Positions 1-11,498 of a DNA stretch of 64,000 bases are shown here, piece after piece (within the stretch, counting starts at the first letter, position 1; every line of letters starts with the position of its first letter). Origin of the DNA: Typhlomys cinereus (lineage: Eukaryota; Chordata; Mammalia; Rodentia; Platacanthomyidae); contig JALPQD010000246.1 of NCBI GenBank assembly GCA_023101885.1, positions 248,001 through 312,000 of the forward strand, in the 5' to 3' direction. Both the position numbers and the translations under genes were made by a program. Below the pieces are notes generated by a model. That model ran no database searches. It was given only the letters and a program-made list of their open reading frames with translations, and was not told the DNA's origin.

Positions 1-733
1 AATTAATGTTTACAATATTGTCATTTGCTGAAATATTTAGAGAATTTAATATTTGCATGCTTGCATATGTGCATTACAGTTACACAAGCTGATGCTTGAT
101 ATATTTGAATGTTAGTGGCATTTTAAACAAGATCTATGCTTACCTGGATAGTTCATCATGCCCCATATTGCTGAGACTAGAACATCTGGTTTATTAAAAA
201 AAGAGAGATGAGTTTATATGGAAACCAAAGCTTAAAAATGTTATAAAACTTACCTGAATTTACAACAGATTTACAGTGTATTTCATGACTTCGACTTGTA
301 TCATCTCCATTGCACCATCACATAGCACATTAAGTATTCTTGGAATCAGATTTCCAGATAGAAGTTTGTAGGATATTTACGAATGCATGTTTTATGGATC
401 AATACTTATGAGAAAAAACCGAGAAAAATCCAGAACCACTTATGTCATTGCTGAGAAGCAGAGAAGGGATGACTGGGGTGTCTTGTATCCATCGATGGTA
501 TGCTTTAAAGGTTTCCCTTAATTTGTGTTTCTTGCAGATTCCATAATCTTCAAACACTATGACCGCATATGGACTAAGATGCTAATACAGGGGCTTTTGG
601 AGTATGCCACAGATATAATCTATTATAAAGACATTCTAATGTTACCTTTGCAAATATTACCTCTGATGAGGGAGATTATGTTGTTCTGAGGTGTGAGCCA
701 CCATGGGTAGGGAACATGGGTAAATACTTCCAC
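1..733. other. Non-coding sequence, no gene seen
   Basis: AT-rich sequence with stop codons in every frame. I recognise no exon and no repeat family here. The last 17 bases before the L1 at 751 (734-750) are its target-site duplication. Confidence 0.6.
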
Positions 734-750
734 AAAGTCGCACAACTCAG

Positions 751-1590
751 GCGTTCATTCCTGATCATTTACAACTAAGGGGGTATGATCTCACCAGAAG
801 GGGAGGGCATATAGTCTGTCAGATAAAAAGTAACCATTTTGCAAATGGGTGATTGACCCCTCCCTCACTGAGGTTTCCTACTTTTATTACATCTACCCTT
901 GAATGTGCTCTTATAATAAGACTCCAGTTTAACAGCTTTTTGTCTCTGGCCAGGGGGTGACATACAGTGCCCATCAGGATGGAGTGAAGGACATAGAAGG
1001 AGCAGCAAAACTGCAAAAGAAAATCAACAAACCACAATCCAGAACTTCAGAGACTCTATATCAACCACATAGAACTAGGCCAGACTAATCTCTCCCCATC
1101 CTGAAGCTCAGGGACATTTTTTGAAGAGGAGGCGGTAAGAGTGTAAGAGCAAAAGGATGGGAGGAGCAATGATTTGCAAGATACTCCACACAAGTTAGGG
1201 CCGAAGCAATCATAATTGGACTTTTCATGCCCTGTGCAATGTCCAACACACTATTGACCTTACAAAGTCTAGCATCTGCTAAAGGCACCAAGATCCTTGG
1301 AGGCAAGGGATTGGCAGCCACAGTAGTGTTCCTATGCTTAAGGGGAACATGGGAAAGAGTTCAGGGAAATGCCATTGGGTTCTTGTATGTCATCGGAGAG
1401 GAGGGCCCAGAGGAGAGTCAGGGATGCACATTAAAGGACTCTCTGGGAATTGGGCGGGAGGCACTGGGGGATGGGGAGGGAGGGGTGAGAGGAGGGAGAG
1501 CAGGGGGTTCGGGGGGAGGAGGAGGGAGGGAGGGAACCGGTGTACCTATTAAGTTTGTATGAGCGGAAATAATAATAAAAAATGTTTTAA
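751..1590 (+). mobile_element. L1 copy 1: 5'-truncated LINE-1, 3' UTR only
   Basis: This is the 3' UTR of an L1 retrotransposon, inserted by target-primed reverse transcription and truncated before ORF2. It matches the downstream part of the L1 at 59812-61912, where the same sequence follows the ORF2 C-terminus, so the assignment does not rest on the UTR alone. It has the family's G-rich polypurine block (about 1457-1540) and ends in AATAATAATAAAAAATG plus an A tail. The flanks are a 17-bp duplication: AAAGTCGCACAACTCAG at 734-750 and AAAGTTGCACAACTCAG at 1591-1607, with one mismatch. Short ORFs in this interval are by-products of the low-complexity UTR and do not code for L1 protein. Confidence 0.9.
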
Positions 1591-1607
1591 AAAGTTGCAC
1601 AACTCAG

Positions 1608-2091
1608 AGAGATCTTGCAATTAAAGATTTGGGGGGTTATTGCTATAATTGATTCCACTCCCTCCCCAATGTATCTCACTTGCATTCTCTCCAAATAAGA
1701 TTTCATCTTGGGGATTACAGACTTGTCTTGGCTCAAATTTAGCATACTCTTCATCTTAGTCATTATGCAATTTAAGACCCTGACCTGGCAATTGGCTTTC
1801 TTTATTTATTCTTCCCTTGAAGGTTCTATTACTAAGGAGGACTTCTAGATGCTGCCTAGTTATCGGTTTCCAGACAGTCATCATTAGATTTTCACTATTA
1901 TTCTACCCAGAATGCAGTAGAGGTTAGTCATATCCTTACAGCTCATATGTCTTCAGATTCCTACTTCTTAAATCAGATATGCCAAATGAACTCTTGTAGT
2001 CATCCACATTATCTAATGTCCATTTTCCTCCAGTGAGACTTCTATGCAATGTTCAACAAAGGTGGTTCTTCACTGAGAACTTGGTCTAGGA
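1608..2091. other. Non-coding sequence, no gene seen
   Basis: Unique-looking AT-rich DNA between L1 copy 1 and an old repeat. No exon, repeat or RNA gene recognised. Confidence 0.5.
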
Positions 2092-2500
2092 ATCATGTAT
2101 CAGTTTGCCTGCATGTTTGAAGATAAATCATCATCAAATGGCTTAAGGAAACAAGGGGTTTGTTTTCTCTTATGCTTGTCTGGTTATAGTTCTCAGTCCT
2201 GCTTGACAGGAGAGCTCACAACATCAGAGCTGAGGGAACAGGCCACACTATTTCCACATAGCACCTGAGAGAGGGACAATCCTTACTTGCCAGACCAGCA
2301 TGTCTAGCCAAGTGTACGCAAGGATGCCATCTCTCTTCATTTTATTCTAGAGCCTAGTCCCACTCACCATGGGCTGGGCCTTCCCCATCAACTAGGCAAT
2401 CTCCTGCAGGTTTGCTCTGGGCTTAACTCATCCACTAATTCTCTACAAATGTGCCCAGAGCTCAAACCTTCACCTGTCAAATTGATACCTGTGCCTTTTT
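2092..2500 (-). repeat. URR1-like rodent interspersed repeat, copy A (minus)
   Basis: The reverse complement closely matches 4166-4590 over about 400 bp, for example a stretch about cccagagcaaacctgcagg and another about tctggcaagtaaggattg. The text (GTCAACTTGACA-type end, 'cagcccatggtgggtggg') resembles the rodent URR1/hAT-Charlie type of non-autonomous DNA transposon. The two-copy relationship is seen directly. The family name is from memory and tentative. Confidence 0.6.
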
Positions 2501-3964
2501 ATGACCGATCACTAAAATGTTGTTTTATGAACTGCGCATCAGACTTCTTCCAGGACTTCCCTCTCTGATAATCATATATTGATATGAAAGTTAGGACACA
2601 ATACTGATCAGAGTGCTTTTCAGAAGCAAGAGCAGAGGCTTTGGTAGAACTACTGTACACACAAGAATCTACCTTCAGTTAACCATTCAGTGCTCTCAGG
2701 GCTAATATTCCTTCATCAGAATCATCACCTATCTAGTCTGACAGTAGATCTATGCAATGATTCCTCATTAATTGAGTATTGTCTTGAGACTGTTGTGGCT
2801 TTCTTGGATTCATCTGTCTCTGATAAAAGTCACTCCTAAAGGCATTGATAGCTAAGGGCTGTTTACCCTTGCTTATATAAGGAATGAAACATCTACTTTG
2901 GATAGCACATCACTGTTCCCATGTAAAAAAGACATGGGTTATTGACATAAATATTTAGAAAATAAAGTAGATATAATCTAAATAGTCTAATCAGAATCAT
3001 TTAAGATAATATTTTGATTATATAAAATATCCGTATACTAATTTGACAGTATATGCTCTATACTCACTTAAGGAGCAAACTTCCCTCATGTTAAATACAT
3101 TAACTTCCCCATAAGGAGAAGTTTACCGTAGAAACATTATTTCACAATATGAAGGTGAAATAATTGCTCTGTGTTTCCACCTTAGTCTGTTGTGGGCTTT
3201 TAGCTTGGTAAATGCCATGTGCAAATCTAGATAAGCAATTGTTAACATGAGCTGTAATTCTTTTCTGAATCATTGAGATACTTGTCTTAATCCTCTTATC
3301 CCCTTTGAGCATGTGGAGATGCAAGCAAACCAGTGTGTGGACATTATCCCAGATAACTGAAACCACAGTTTACTTGGGAATTGATTTGCATGGGGAATTG
3401 CCTCAACAACCAAAGCTCTTATTATAATTAGAATGATTCCAAATAATAGTTATATTGTCTTTGTTGGCTTACTCTTAACTTGAATTATACACACAGTTAT
3501 TTCACCTACTGTAAAAGGCTAGAAGATGTTGATATTATTGTACTGAATCTCTTGTGAAATATTTTCTTGCTGCTTACTGTTGGCAGGCTCTGAGAGCATG
3601 CCACTAATCATGGGGAATAATGTGGAAATGAGAGCAGAGCTACTCTCTCTAAAATTCTTATTGAAATAAGCATAACAACCACATTTAACTTTGGATAAAA
3701 TGTTCTTTTAGAGGCAACTCTATGCACATAAACTCTCGAAAGCACAAGCCTTTGCGCATGGCATGGTATTACCGTAAGTAACATGGATCATGGTATTAAG
3801 GAAAATAATTTATTTTCCCTTTTTTCTTAGGAATGTAGGAAGTTGGGAAACAATAAGGATAAACACAGGTATGAAAACAAATGGAGTTTACTAAACTTAA
3901 ACATTAATCAATACACACATTACATGTGTACATTACCTTACCATGGTTGCTTTTCTTTTAATAA
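2501..3964. other. Non-coding sequence, no gene seen
   Basis: AT-rich unique sequence with no recognisable repeat or exon. The longest open frames are well under 100 codons and lack any domain I know. Confidence 0.5.
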
Positions 3965-4140
3965 TGCTACATTTTAAGTATTTTATTTAATTAGTTGGGA
4001 GAGAGAAAGAGAAAGAGAGGTAAAGATATTGAGAAGGTACTCATATACATGTGAAGGCAAATGGAATTCAGAGAACAATTTTTGGGAACAATTAAGTTGG
4101 TTTGTAAGTTCTTTATGCACTGAGTTATCTCACAAAACCT
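3965..4140 (-). repeat. Diverged B2/B3-like SINE (minus), tentative
   Basis: Reads like the decayed reverse strand of the tRNA-derived SINEs elsewhere in the window: an A/T-rich end, a GA-rich run at 4000-4020, then text comparable to 'aattcagagaacaattttt' and ending near 'tgcactgagttatctcac', the counterpart of 'gtgagat..ctcagtgc'. No target duplication found. Confidence 0.3.
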
Positions 4141-4165
4141 TGTTAGACTTTCTTAAATAGGTGTC

Positions 4166-4590
4166 ATAGTTAGGCACAAGTGTCAACTTGACAGTTGAGG
4201 GTTTGAGCTCTGGGCACATTTGTGGAGAATTAGTGGTTAAGCCCAGAGCAAACCTGCAGGAGATTGTCTGGCTGATGGGGAAGACCCAGCCCATGGTGGG
4301 TGGGACTAGGCCCTGGAGTAAAAGACAGAGCTGGTTGAGAGAGTTGGCATCGTTGTGTACACTTGGTCAGACATGTTGGTCTGGCAAGTAAGGATTGTTC
4401 CTCTCTCAACTGTTATGTAGAGATGGTGTGGCCAGTTCCCTTGAGCCCTGTTGTTGGTGCGTGCTCTCCGGGCAAGCTGGACTACAGACTTTAATCAGAC
4501 TATCAGTAAGAGAATAAATCCCTTGTTCCCTTAGGCCATTTGATGTCATTTATCAGCAACCATGTAGGTGAACTGCTACAATGGGTATCT
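4166..4590 (+). repeat. URR1-like rodent interspersed repeat, copy B (plus)
   Basis: Inverted partner of 2092-2500, roughly 80% identical by eye over most of its length. It starts near a CAACTTGACA motif and ends near 'gtaggtgaactgctacaatg'. No open frame of note, consistent with a non-autonomous DNA transposon remnant. It lies just upstream of a solo LTR. Confidence 0.6.
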
Positions 4591-4646
4591 TAAATTATTG
4601 TAGCAAAATTGTAAAAACTGTCTCAATCAGTAATCAGGAACATATT

Positions 4647-5046
4647 TGTTGGGCCTAACAGGCCCTAGTGAAGGGCCTAGTGGGAGAAGGTGGTTCAGGA
4701 TGCTTCGACCAGCTCTGGGAAAGTCAGAGGAGGCGGCTCAGGATGTGTTGAACAGCTCGGGATGGAGGAAGTCTGGAGACAGTAGCTCAGGATGTTCTGA
4801 AGACATACAGCCTGAGTGCTGGCTCGACCCTTAAGATGATTGGTTGCCTGTTTCCCCGCCCTGGAATTCCCCTTGGGGTTTCTTCCTTTATAAGAGGGCT
4901 ATGGACTTACAGTAAATGAGATCCTGCGTTGACTGGTCTCCTGGCTCCAGAAGTCTGGTCCCCCGACACTCATCATCCCGCTCAGCCCAGGGGAGGGTCG
5001 GCTGGACCGGTCCCCTCTGCTACTCTACTTGCTGGTGAACCCGGCA
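4647..5046 (+). mobile_element. Solo LTR, class II (ERVK-like)
   Basis: A single 400-bp LTR starting TGTTGGGCC and ending CCCGGCA, thus bounded by TG...CA. A 6-bp duplication, CATATT, sits at 4641-4646 and 5047-5052. Six bases is the usual duplication of class II (ERVK/IAP/ETn-type) integrases, and IAP LTRs also begin TGTTGGG. Inside are a TATA box (TTTATAAG, 4887-4894), a weak poly(A)-signal-like AGTAAA (4911-4916) and three repeated CTCAGGATG-type motifs in U3. There is no internal proviral sequence, so it most likely arose by LTR-LTR recombination. The boundaries are seen; the class is inferred from TSD length and termini. Confidence 0.85.
4887..4894 (+). promoter_or_regulatory. TATA box of the solo LTR
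   Basis: TTTATAAG lies about 240 bases into the 400-bp LTR and downstream of the repeated U3 motifs, where a retroviral U3 core promoter is expected. Transcription would run rightward. Activity is not known. Confidence 0.6.
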
Positions 5047-5052
5047 CATATT

Positions 5053-6027
5053 TGGCCCTAATATATTTGAAATACCTGAAAATCAGAGCAAATATTTGTA
5101 AAGCACAGATTGCCAGCATATTTGGTATCATAACAAGGAGAGAAACAGTTTCTGAAATATAGGAAACATTGTGATTCCCCTACCTTACTGTTGGTAGAAT
5201 TTTCCTCGCTGTGCTGCTAGGGAGAAAATCCAAGGGGGGCCCATAGTTATGCTTGAGAACCATGTGGGAAGGTTAAGACAGCTGGTTTACGGCACAGATT
5301 ACCATGAGGGAGAGCTCTGTATGTCCAGAGAAAACCCCCAGTGGTCTCATGAGAAGTAGCATATGGCTCTTTTAACATCTGCTCAATTTTCTACTTCAGT
5401 TCATTAATATAAAATCATTTTAATATGGTCTGCTTCATTTTTACCCGTATTTGTCAGGGTGAATTCATTTAATTAATATCCTTTACTTCAATGAGCAAAA
5501 TCAATAAAGCAATTCATCTAAAATTACAAAAGCCCACAAAAACTTCAGTGATTTCCAAGATGTTCTGGGTTCTGCATTAAGATGGGTTATCTCTCAAAAT
5601 CATTGTATTTTCTCTGCTAGTAAAAAAGGCTACTGTTGTGTAAAAGCAGATCTGAGAAATGAAAAAAACTCAAAAGGTGCTCCTAAGTTGTTTCCTTTCT
5701 TTGTTAATGCCTTATCTATAAGGAAGTTTTGTATCATTAAAATAAGTGAGGTGGTAAACATGAAGGGATTATTTAAAGAGAGAGAAGTGTGTTGTTATTT
5801 CTCTTCTATTACCAGCACTACTGTTCCTTCCATGGCTATTAATTCTAGTGCTATTATTACTGCTAACTCTCTGAGATGGAGGAGAGAGAAGCATGACTAG
5901 AAATGAACACAGAAATGGGAAAGGGAAGGAAATGGACAATTAGCTAATGTTGGTATCACAAATGTTTTCAAGGATGGTATTTATTTTATTTTTGCTGCTA
6001 ATTATCTACTTAAGCTACTTGCTTTGT
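5053..6027. other. Non-coding sequence, no gene seen
   Basis: AT-rich unique DNA. Short open frames only, with no recognisable product and no clear repeat family. Confidence 0.5.
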
Positions 6028-6092
6028 GATGCCGGGGATTGAACTCAGTGCCTTTTGTATGCCAGGCAAGCACTCTACCACTAAGCTATATC
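6028..6092 (-). repeat. ID-like SINE (minus)
   Basis: The reverse complement reads like a rodent ID element head: 'tagcttagtggtagagtgc', 'ttgcctggcatac', then 'actgagttcaatccccggc'. The A-box-like and B-box-like (GTTCAATCC) parts of the tRNA(Ala)-derived promoter are visible. Short and diverged. Confidence 0.75.
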
Positions 6093-7389
6093 ATTCATCA
6101 CTGTAGTATCCAGATTTTTGTGCTTAATGGGTGAGAAAACATTTCAAAAGCCAGAATATCAGTGGGAACATCCCAGCAGTCCTCTTCCTTGCCAGGATTA
6201 CCACACGTGACCCTGAAAAAGAAGGAGCATCCTGTAAATTAAAAATTCAACCCAATAACAAATTGTTCTTTTTAGTGTTATGCCTCATGCAGTATTTGGA
6301 ATATATGCTAAAACTGTATTTGTACATTTATTTGAAAATTGAATCTAGCTGTGAATCCTGGACTTTATCTGCAATCCCACCCATTCCTTTTTCCTTCTAC
6401 CATGCACCCTGTGACTTTAGTAAAGCCTGTCAGAGTAACTCTCATGGATTCTCTATCACACTTTCACGGGAGTGGAAGCTTGCTTCTCATTGGCTAAGTG
6501 TGGAACCAAAACGTCCCATATTCCTCAGTAGGAGCCAAACTGAGTATATAATGGAGACACTAAAAGATAAGAGACCCAGAAACTCAATAAGACTTTTACA
6601 ACCAAGGGTAATCTCCTTTTACAGTGTCTGATTTGAGCAAATTTCACAATGTTATCAAATGGAACTGTCGAAGAAAGGAAAACGTAGTGATAATTCTGCT
6701 TGTTTCTCCAACATAGCTCATGCTGGTGAGGGAGGGCTCTGCAGAATTCCAAGGTGGCACTGAGATCCATCATGAGAGGATCTTAAGAAATGCCAAGGGA
6801 TGATTAGGTTTCAAGATACTTCCTTAGATGCACCATTAATCCAGTAATGGACTCGTGCAACAATAAGGGCAGAACCCCACCCATTCCTTTAGGGTCTATC
6901 CTAGCACTGCATTTCTGGTTTTAGTTTTATTTTTAGTCTGGAATCTTGCTGTACACCCTAGACTGGTAGCAAGTAACTGGGTCTACCTCTTATGGTCCCA
7001 TAGTGGGACTTAGCATATGTCGCATGCTTCAGTGGGAACTATGAAACCACAGAAGTCATATCTCCAGGTTATTTCTAATTGAAGTTGTTTGAGGTTATTT
7101 TAAGAAGATGGAGCAATGTGATTCTCAAGTATGTCTGAGAATAGAAATGTCTAAAATTTCTCCCCTAGATAAAGAAAATAAAAATCAAGAGAATTTTTGC
7201 TCTTCTGCTGATCAGTTAAAGATATGGATATATTCCTATATATTAGCTGAATGATAATTATATGAGTATTCGTTTCATTATTATTTACACAGGATATAGT
7301 TTCATATGCATAAAATGTATTGCACAGTAATACATTTAGTCAGCAATGATGGTAAAGTAAATTATTGACCAAAAATGTCTACAAACACA
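6093..7389. other. Non-coding sequence with a possible decayed B1 (6925-7020)
   Basis: Mostly unrecognised. Around 6925-7020, 'gtctggaatcttgctgtac' followed by 'gtaactgggtctacctc' resembles a reverse-strand B1 ('gtctcactatgtagcc ... ctgcctc') with heavy divergence. A 166-codon open frame at 6131-6631 has no domain I recognise and looks like chance. Confidence 0.35.
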
Positions 7390-7535
7390 TGCACATATAT
7401 TTTTAAATTTTTTTATTTTTCTACTTTTTCAAGCATATTGAGTATTCTTCCCACCTTCCCTCACCCCTGCCCTCCATCCCCTTCCTTCCCTTTACCATTC
7501 CCTCCCACGTTTTCCCACCCTTCTGCCTGTGACAT
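7390..7535 (-). repeat. Old L1 3'-UTR-like remnant (minus), tentative
   Basis: T-rich start followed by 'caagcatattgagtattc' and a long C/T tract. The same opening recurs at about 31310 ('caaacatattgagtattc' then C/T-rich), so the two are copies of one family. The pyrimidine block fits an antisense L1 polypurine tract. The family assignment is inference. Confidence 0.45.
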
Positions 7536-8469
7536 GCATATATATTTATAAAAGTCAATAGCTATATGTTAGGAATTCATGAAAATTCATTTCTTGGCCA
7601 TTTCTTTCTACTTTTATCTCTAAAATATGTTAGTTATGGACTAAATCAATGACATACCAGAAAAAAAGACGTTCAAGCCAGAATTGTATAATGAATAAGT
7701 TGTTACAAAGTGTCATGACTGTATATAACGTCATGTGCTGAATGTTTCAAAAAGATGAGACTTTTAATGTACTCACCAGAAAGAAGTGATAAGTATTTTA
7801 GCAGAGAGATATTTTTAGATTGAGGTATTTATCAGTCTTTGCATATATCAATATTACCTGTGGTCCCTTGTAAACATGTACCTGCTGTTTGTTAAAATAA
7901 ATATGTACACATTCTTTGTTTAAAATAAAATTGAATTTAAAAAGCAACAAAATGAAGCCATAAAATGATTTTGAGAGAAATGGTGACTTCTTTTCTTTGG
8001 CTGAGAAGTAGAATTTCATCTGCTTTCTAATGACTCTATTTTTCTGCTTGAAGCATTTAGAGGACCCAGAGCGGCATAGCTGAATGATGAATTAGTGTGA
8101 TTAGAGCTGGCTAGCCAGTGCTTGCCATTTGTTACCAGACCGGACTGTTGGTCACACTGGGACTGGTTCCGCCTTAGGTCACCCAGGCCCTGTATGTGCA
8201 TTAATGAGACTCAACTCTGATTCTTTAGCTTCAATGTAGGTATTTTTCATGAGCCACAGCTGCCCTTGACACATGGCCAACATATCTGAGATGACATTCA
8301 CCTTCCTGTCGACCAGTAAAAACACTTCATGATGCAATGATTTCTCTGTTCTGGACAGAGGAAGCTGTTTGGTATATCTCAGGGAATATTCTTTGCTAGG
8401 CATTTGACTGGAATTCAGGTGCATGTCATCTAGGAGTAGCAATTTAAACTTTGTGAGTGCATATGTGCA
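7536..8469. other. Non-coding; 8040-8440 is a possible conserved element
   Basis: No gene seen. The part from about 8040 to 8440 is less AT-rich than its surroundings, free of recognised repeats, and has scattered TAAT/ATTA cores ('gatgaattagtgtgattag', 'gcattaatgag'). That is typical of, but does not prove, conserved regulatory DNA. Confidence 0.25.
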
Positions 8470-8482
8470 TGTGTGTGTGTGG

Positions 8483-8521
<39 letters not shown>

Positions 8522-8537
8522 TGTGTGTATGTGTGAT
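8470..8537. repeat. (TG)n microsatellite
   Basis: Near-continuous TG dinucleotides with a GGGCG interruption near 8480 and a TATG-rich end. Antisense open frames rich in Thr-His are translations of this repeat. Confidence 0.95.
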
Positions 8538-8739
8538 TGTGGATACCCAAGAGTAACACTGGGAATTATCATGGGTTGCTCTATTGCTTTACCTCCTTAT
8601 TGCTTTGTTCTCTGATTTCTAGGATCCAACTTCCAGGGCCAGAATTGCATGTTGTCTCCATGTCCTTCTGACATTTATATGTAGGATCTAGGGAGGCAAA
8701 GGCAAAGTGCAAAACCCCTGAGTCACCTTCCCAACCCAG

Positions 8740-8740
<1 letters not shown>

Positions 8741-8773
<33 letters not shown>
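8741..8773. repeat. (TG)n microsatellite
   Basis: About 16 uninterrupted TG units, 200 bp downstream of another TG tract. Confidence 0.95.
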
Positions 8774-8775
<2 letters not shown>

Positions 8776-10814
8776 GTAGGATGTGGATGATATTCATATA
8801 CATGTACTATGCTTTCAGATTGCTTTTGTGATAACAAGGACTCTAAGAACTGTGCGATTGTCAGTCTACAGCTGATTCTTGCATTCTCCATGTCAAATAC
8901 TTAACATCGAATGGATTATTGACTTTAAAGTAATCAATATTTATTCAGAACAAAGGACTTTACAAAATAACCTTACACTTTTGCATGTAACCATATTTAG
9001 TTCCTTAAATGCTTGATTACATATAATATTAATAAATATTAGTTTTGTGGGGCACTTCCAAGATATTACTATTTTGAGTATTTCTCTCATGCTAGTATTT
9101 GTCTTTTACTTTCTTCTCTTGTAAAAGTTACCAATGGAATTTTAGCTGCTGGTTATTCATTAATAAAGTGAATTAATTAATTAATTAATAAAGTGAAGCC
9201 TGAATTCTACTGAGAAAGCCTCAAGTCAATTTTGAGTACATTCTATCATGAACTCTTGCCTGGGAGTAAACCTGGGGCAGCCCTAAATTGGGGACCAAAC
9301 AATAAAACAAGCATTCCTGGTCTCCACCAACATCATGAAGTTGTGACTGTAAACAAAGCATGTGGGGTGAATGTTTCTGTTCCATTTCTGTTCCATCTAA
9401 TTGGACTTCATTCTTCTAACTAATTCTTGTGATGAAAAGAAGCTACTGCTCTCTCAGGGCTCCATCGTCCTCATCATCCTCATCATCATCTCCTATTCAG
9501 ATGAGCTGATTAGGAAAACTATAATGAGTTATAGGATTTCATATCATGTAAATGCACTTTCTCCCTGGCTGATGAATCTATTCTCTGCTTAGGAATATAA
9601 ACTCATAATAAGGAAGAACTGAACCTATGCATATATAAGGCTCCAAAAATAGTTTCACTTTGTGCCTGTTTGTGCCTTCAAGTCTCTCTATTTCTCTATC
9701 CTTCTATTTGTAATAAAATTTGCAGTAAGTATTTTTTAATTTTATGGGGAAAATCCCATGAAAGTTAAAAAATATATACTCCTAGACTACTGAAAAAGCT
9801 TACAATTGTTTGAAATTTAATTTATAATGAAACTTGAAATGAATCTTGAAGAAATAATTTATGAAATGTATTAGGCCAATGTCATGGTGAAATTTGGTAG
9901 GCGCTTTCATTTGGCATATTAAAGTTTTAATACAGCATGAGAACAGACAGGCTACACATTATCTCATACTGCGCTGTATTAAGAATTGTGAAAAATACTT
10001 TGAATACAAAGACCTGCTTATTAAAAGCATCAATATTGCATTTACTGCGCACAGATAAAATTTACATCAAAACACTTCAAATGAGATAGTTCAGAGTATG
10101 AGGGAAGCTATGAGGAAGAAAAGTTATCTGAAATAATAATCATTTCAAAGTAATAAACTGTCTAAAAATGATGGCTTACTGCTTCTGTGCTTGGCGTTAA
10201 GCAAGTAGTTGTCCTGTCAACACTGCCAATGTTGACTGATAGATGTTCAAAAGACTCCACTGGAATATTGACATCCTTCAACTTGTATGTATTATGGAGC
10301 TAAGATTGAATTTATATTTATGTTACCTTAAAGTCCACTCCTTTGTTTCACAAACAAAAATAGAAAAGATTTGTTAACACATTTCAGGATGGTGAGTTAT
10401 GTGTATGTGTATGCCTGTGTGTGTGTATGTGTAAATAAGGAAAGATGCACACATATCAATTTAATTTTTATCACAACGTGTGGTATTTTACCAGATACAG
10501 TTGAAGTAGAGTAAAGGCTATAATAGGCTTTCTCTTTCTCTCGCTCTCTCATTCTTCCACTCTTTCTGTCTCTCCTTCCTCCCTTTCTCACCCTTCTCTC
10601 TTTTCTCTCTCTCCTTCTTTGCTTTGCATTCTTATCTGTATGTGCACACATATTTGTGGCATTATTAATCTTATCAGCAAAATGTATCAATATATGTCAA
10701 TTTGAATATAATAATATGTATAAATAATAAATGTTTAATAGGGTCAACTCTGGACTAGATATGCTTTATTCACTTGGTTCTTGTCTGTTTCTCTATCTCT
10801 CATAGTGAATTGAT
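8774..10814. other. Non-coding sequence with simple repeats
   Basis: No gene seen. Contains a short (TTAA)n at about 9168-9190 between two copies of 'taataaagtgaa', a TCATCA run near 9465-9492, a TG-rich stretch at 10397-10432 and a C/T-rich tract at 10527-10622. The part 9880-10080 is repeat-free with several TTAA/TAAT motifs. Confidence 0.45.
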
Positions 10815-11125
10815 CAATTTTTTGTGTGGCTTTTCTTATTGCTGTGACCGAATACATACCAGAAGCAACTTAAGAACCAAGAGAATTATTGTGGCTCACA
10901 GTTTGGTAATATCTTCTTTCATGGTGGGAAAGACATGGTGACTGAGCTCACAGTGGTGGCACCTTTGTGATACAAGTTACTGACATCTTGGAGTGGCAGG
11001 AAGTAGAGAACTTGGGTTAGCACCAGAAGTGGAAACCTTTTTTCAGAACAAACCCTCATGAAGCACAGTTGTTACTTAACCACAGTACCAAAGATCCTGT
11101 CACCTGAAACGAGGCTGCCAGGCTG
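10815..11125 (-). repeat. URR1-like interspersed repeat (minus), diverged
   Basis: Phrases such as 'ttgctgtgaccgaataca', 'agaagcaacttaag', 'attgtggctcacagtttgg' and 'catggtgggaaagacatgg' match the layout I know for rodent URR1-type repeats. It is more diverged than the pair at 2092 and 4166. Name tentative. Confidence 0.45.
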
Positions 11126-11367
11126 GAAGAAAAGAACAATTATGATCAAGCAAATGAGATTTATTTTTTTACACCAAGGGAAATCACTTTTCCATGGTGT
11201 ATATTTATACCAGGAATCCTTCTATTTAATCTAGTTTTTAACTTTATGACATCACATATGAGAAACAATGAATTTATTTCATATCCATTTTTAGCCCATA
11301 TTACCCAATGATTTTCTACTCCAAGTAAAAGTCTTTTTGCTCTTTTGCTCACTCCTTTTACAGTGTG

Positions 11368-11417
<50 letters not shown>

Positions 11418-11440
11418 ATTCCTTCTTTTCTTTTCTTCGT

Positions 11441-11496
<56 letters not shown>

Positions 11497-11498
11497 TC
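11368..11498. repeat. Long (CTTT)n microsatellite
   Basis: About 130 bp of CTTT tetranucleotide with a short imperfect break near 11417-11440. On the minus strand it reads GAAA. The unit is not a multiple of three, so all three frames of a strand stay open and give Lys-Glu-Arg or Phe-Leu-Ser repeats with no coding meaning. Confidence 0.97.

Noticed and set aside
6131..6631. A 166-codon open frame on the plus strand
   Set aside because: No domain, no signal peptide pattern I trust, no repeat family, no context of exons. Length is compatible with chance in 64 kb scanned in six frames.
8179..8559. A 126-codon minus-strand frame with His-Thr repeats
   Set aside because: The N-terminal part is translated (TG)n microsatellite. 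The rest lacks any recognised domain.
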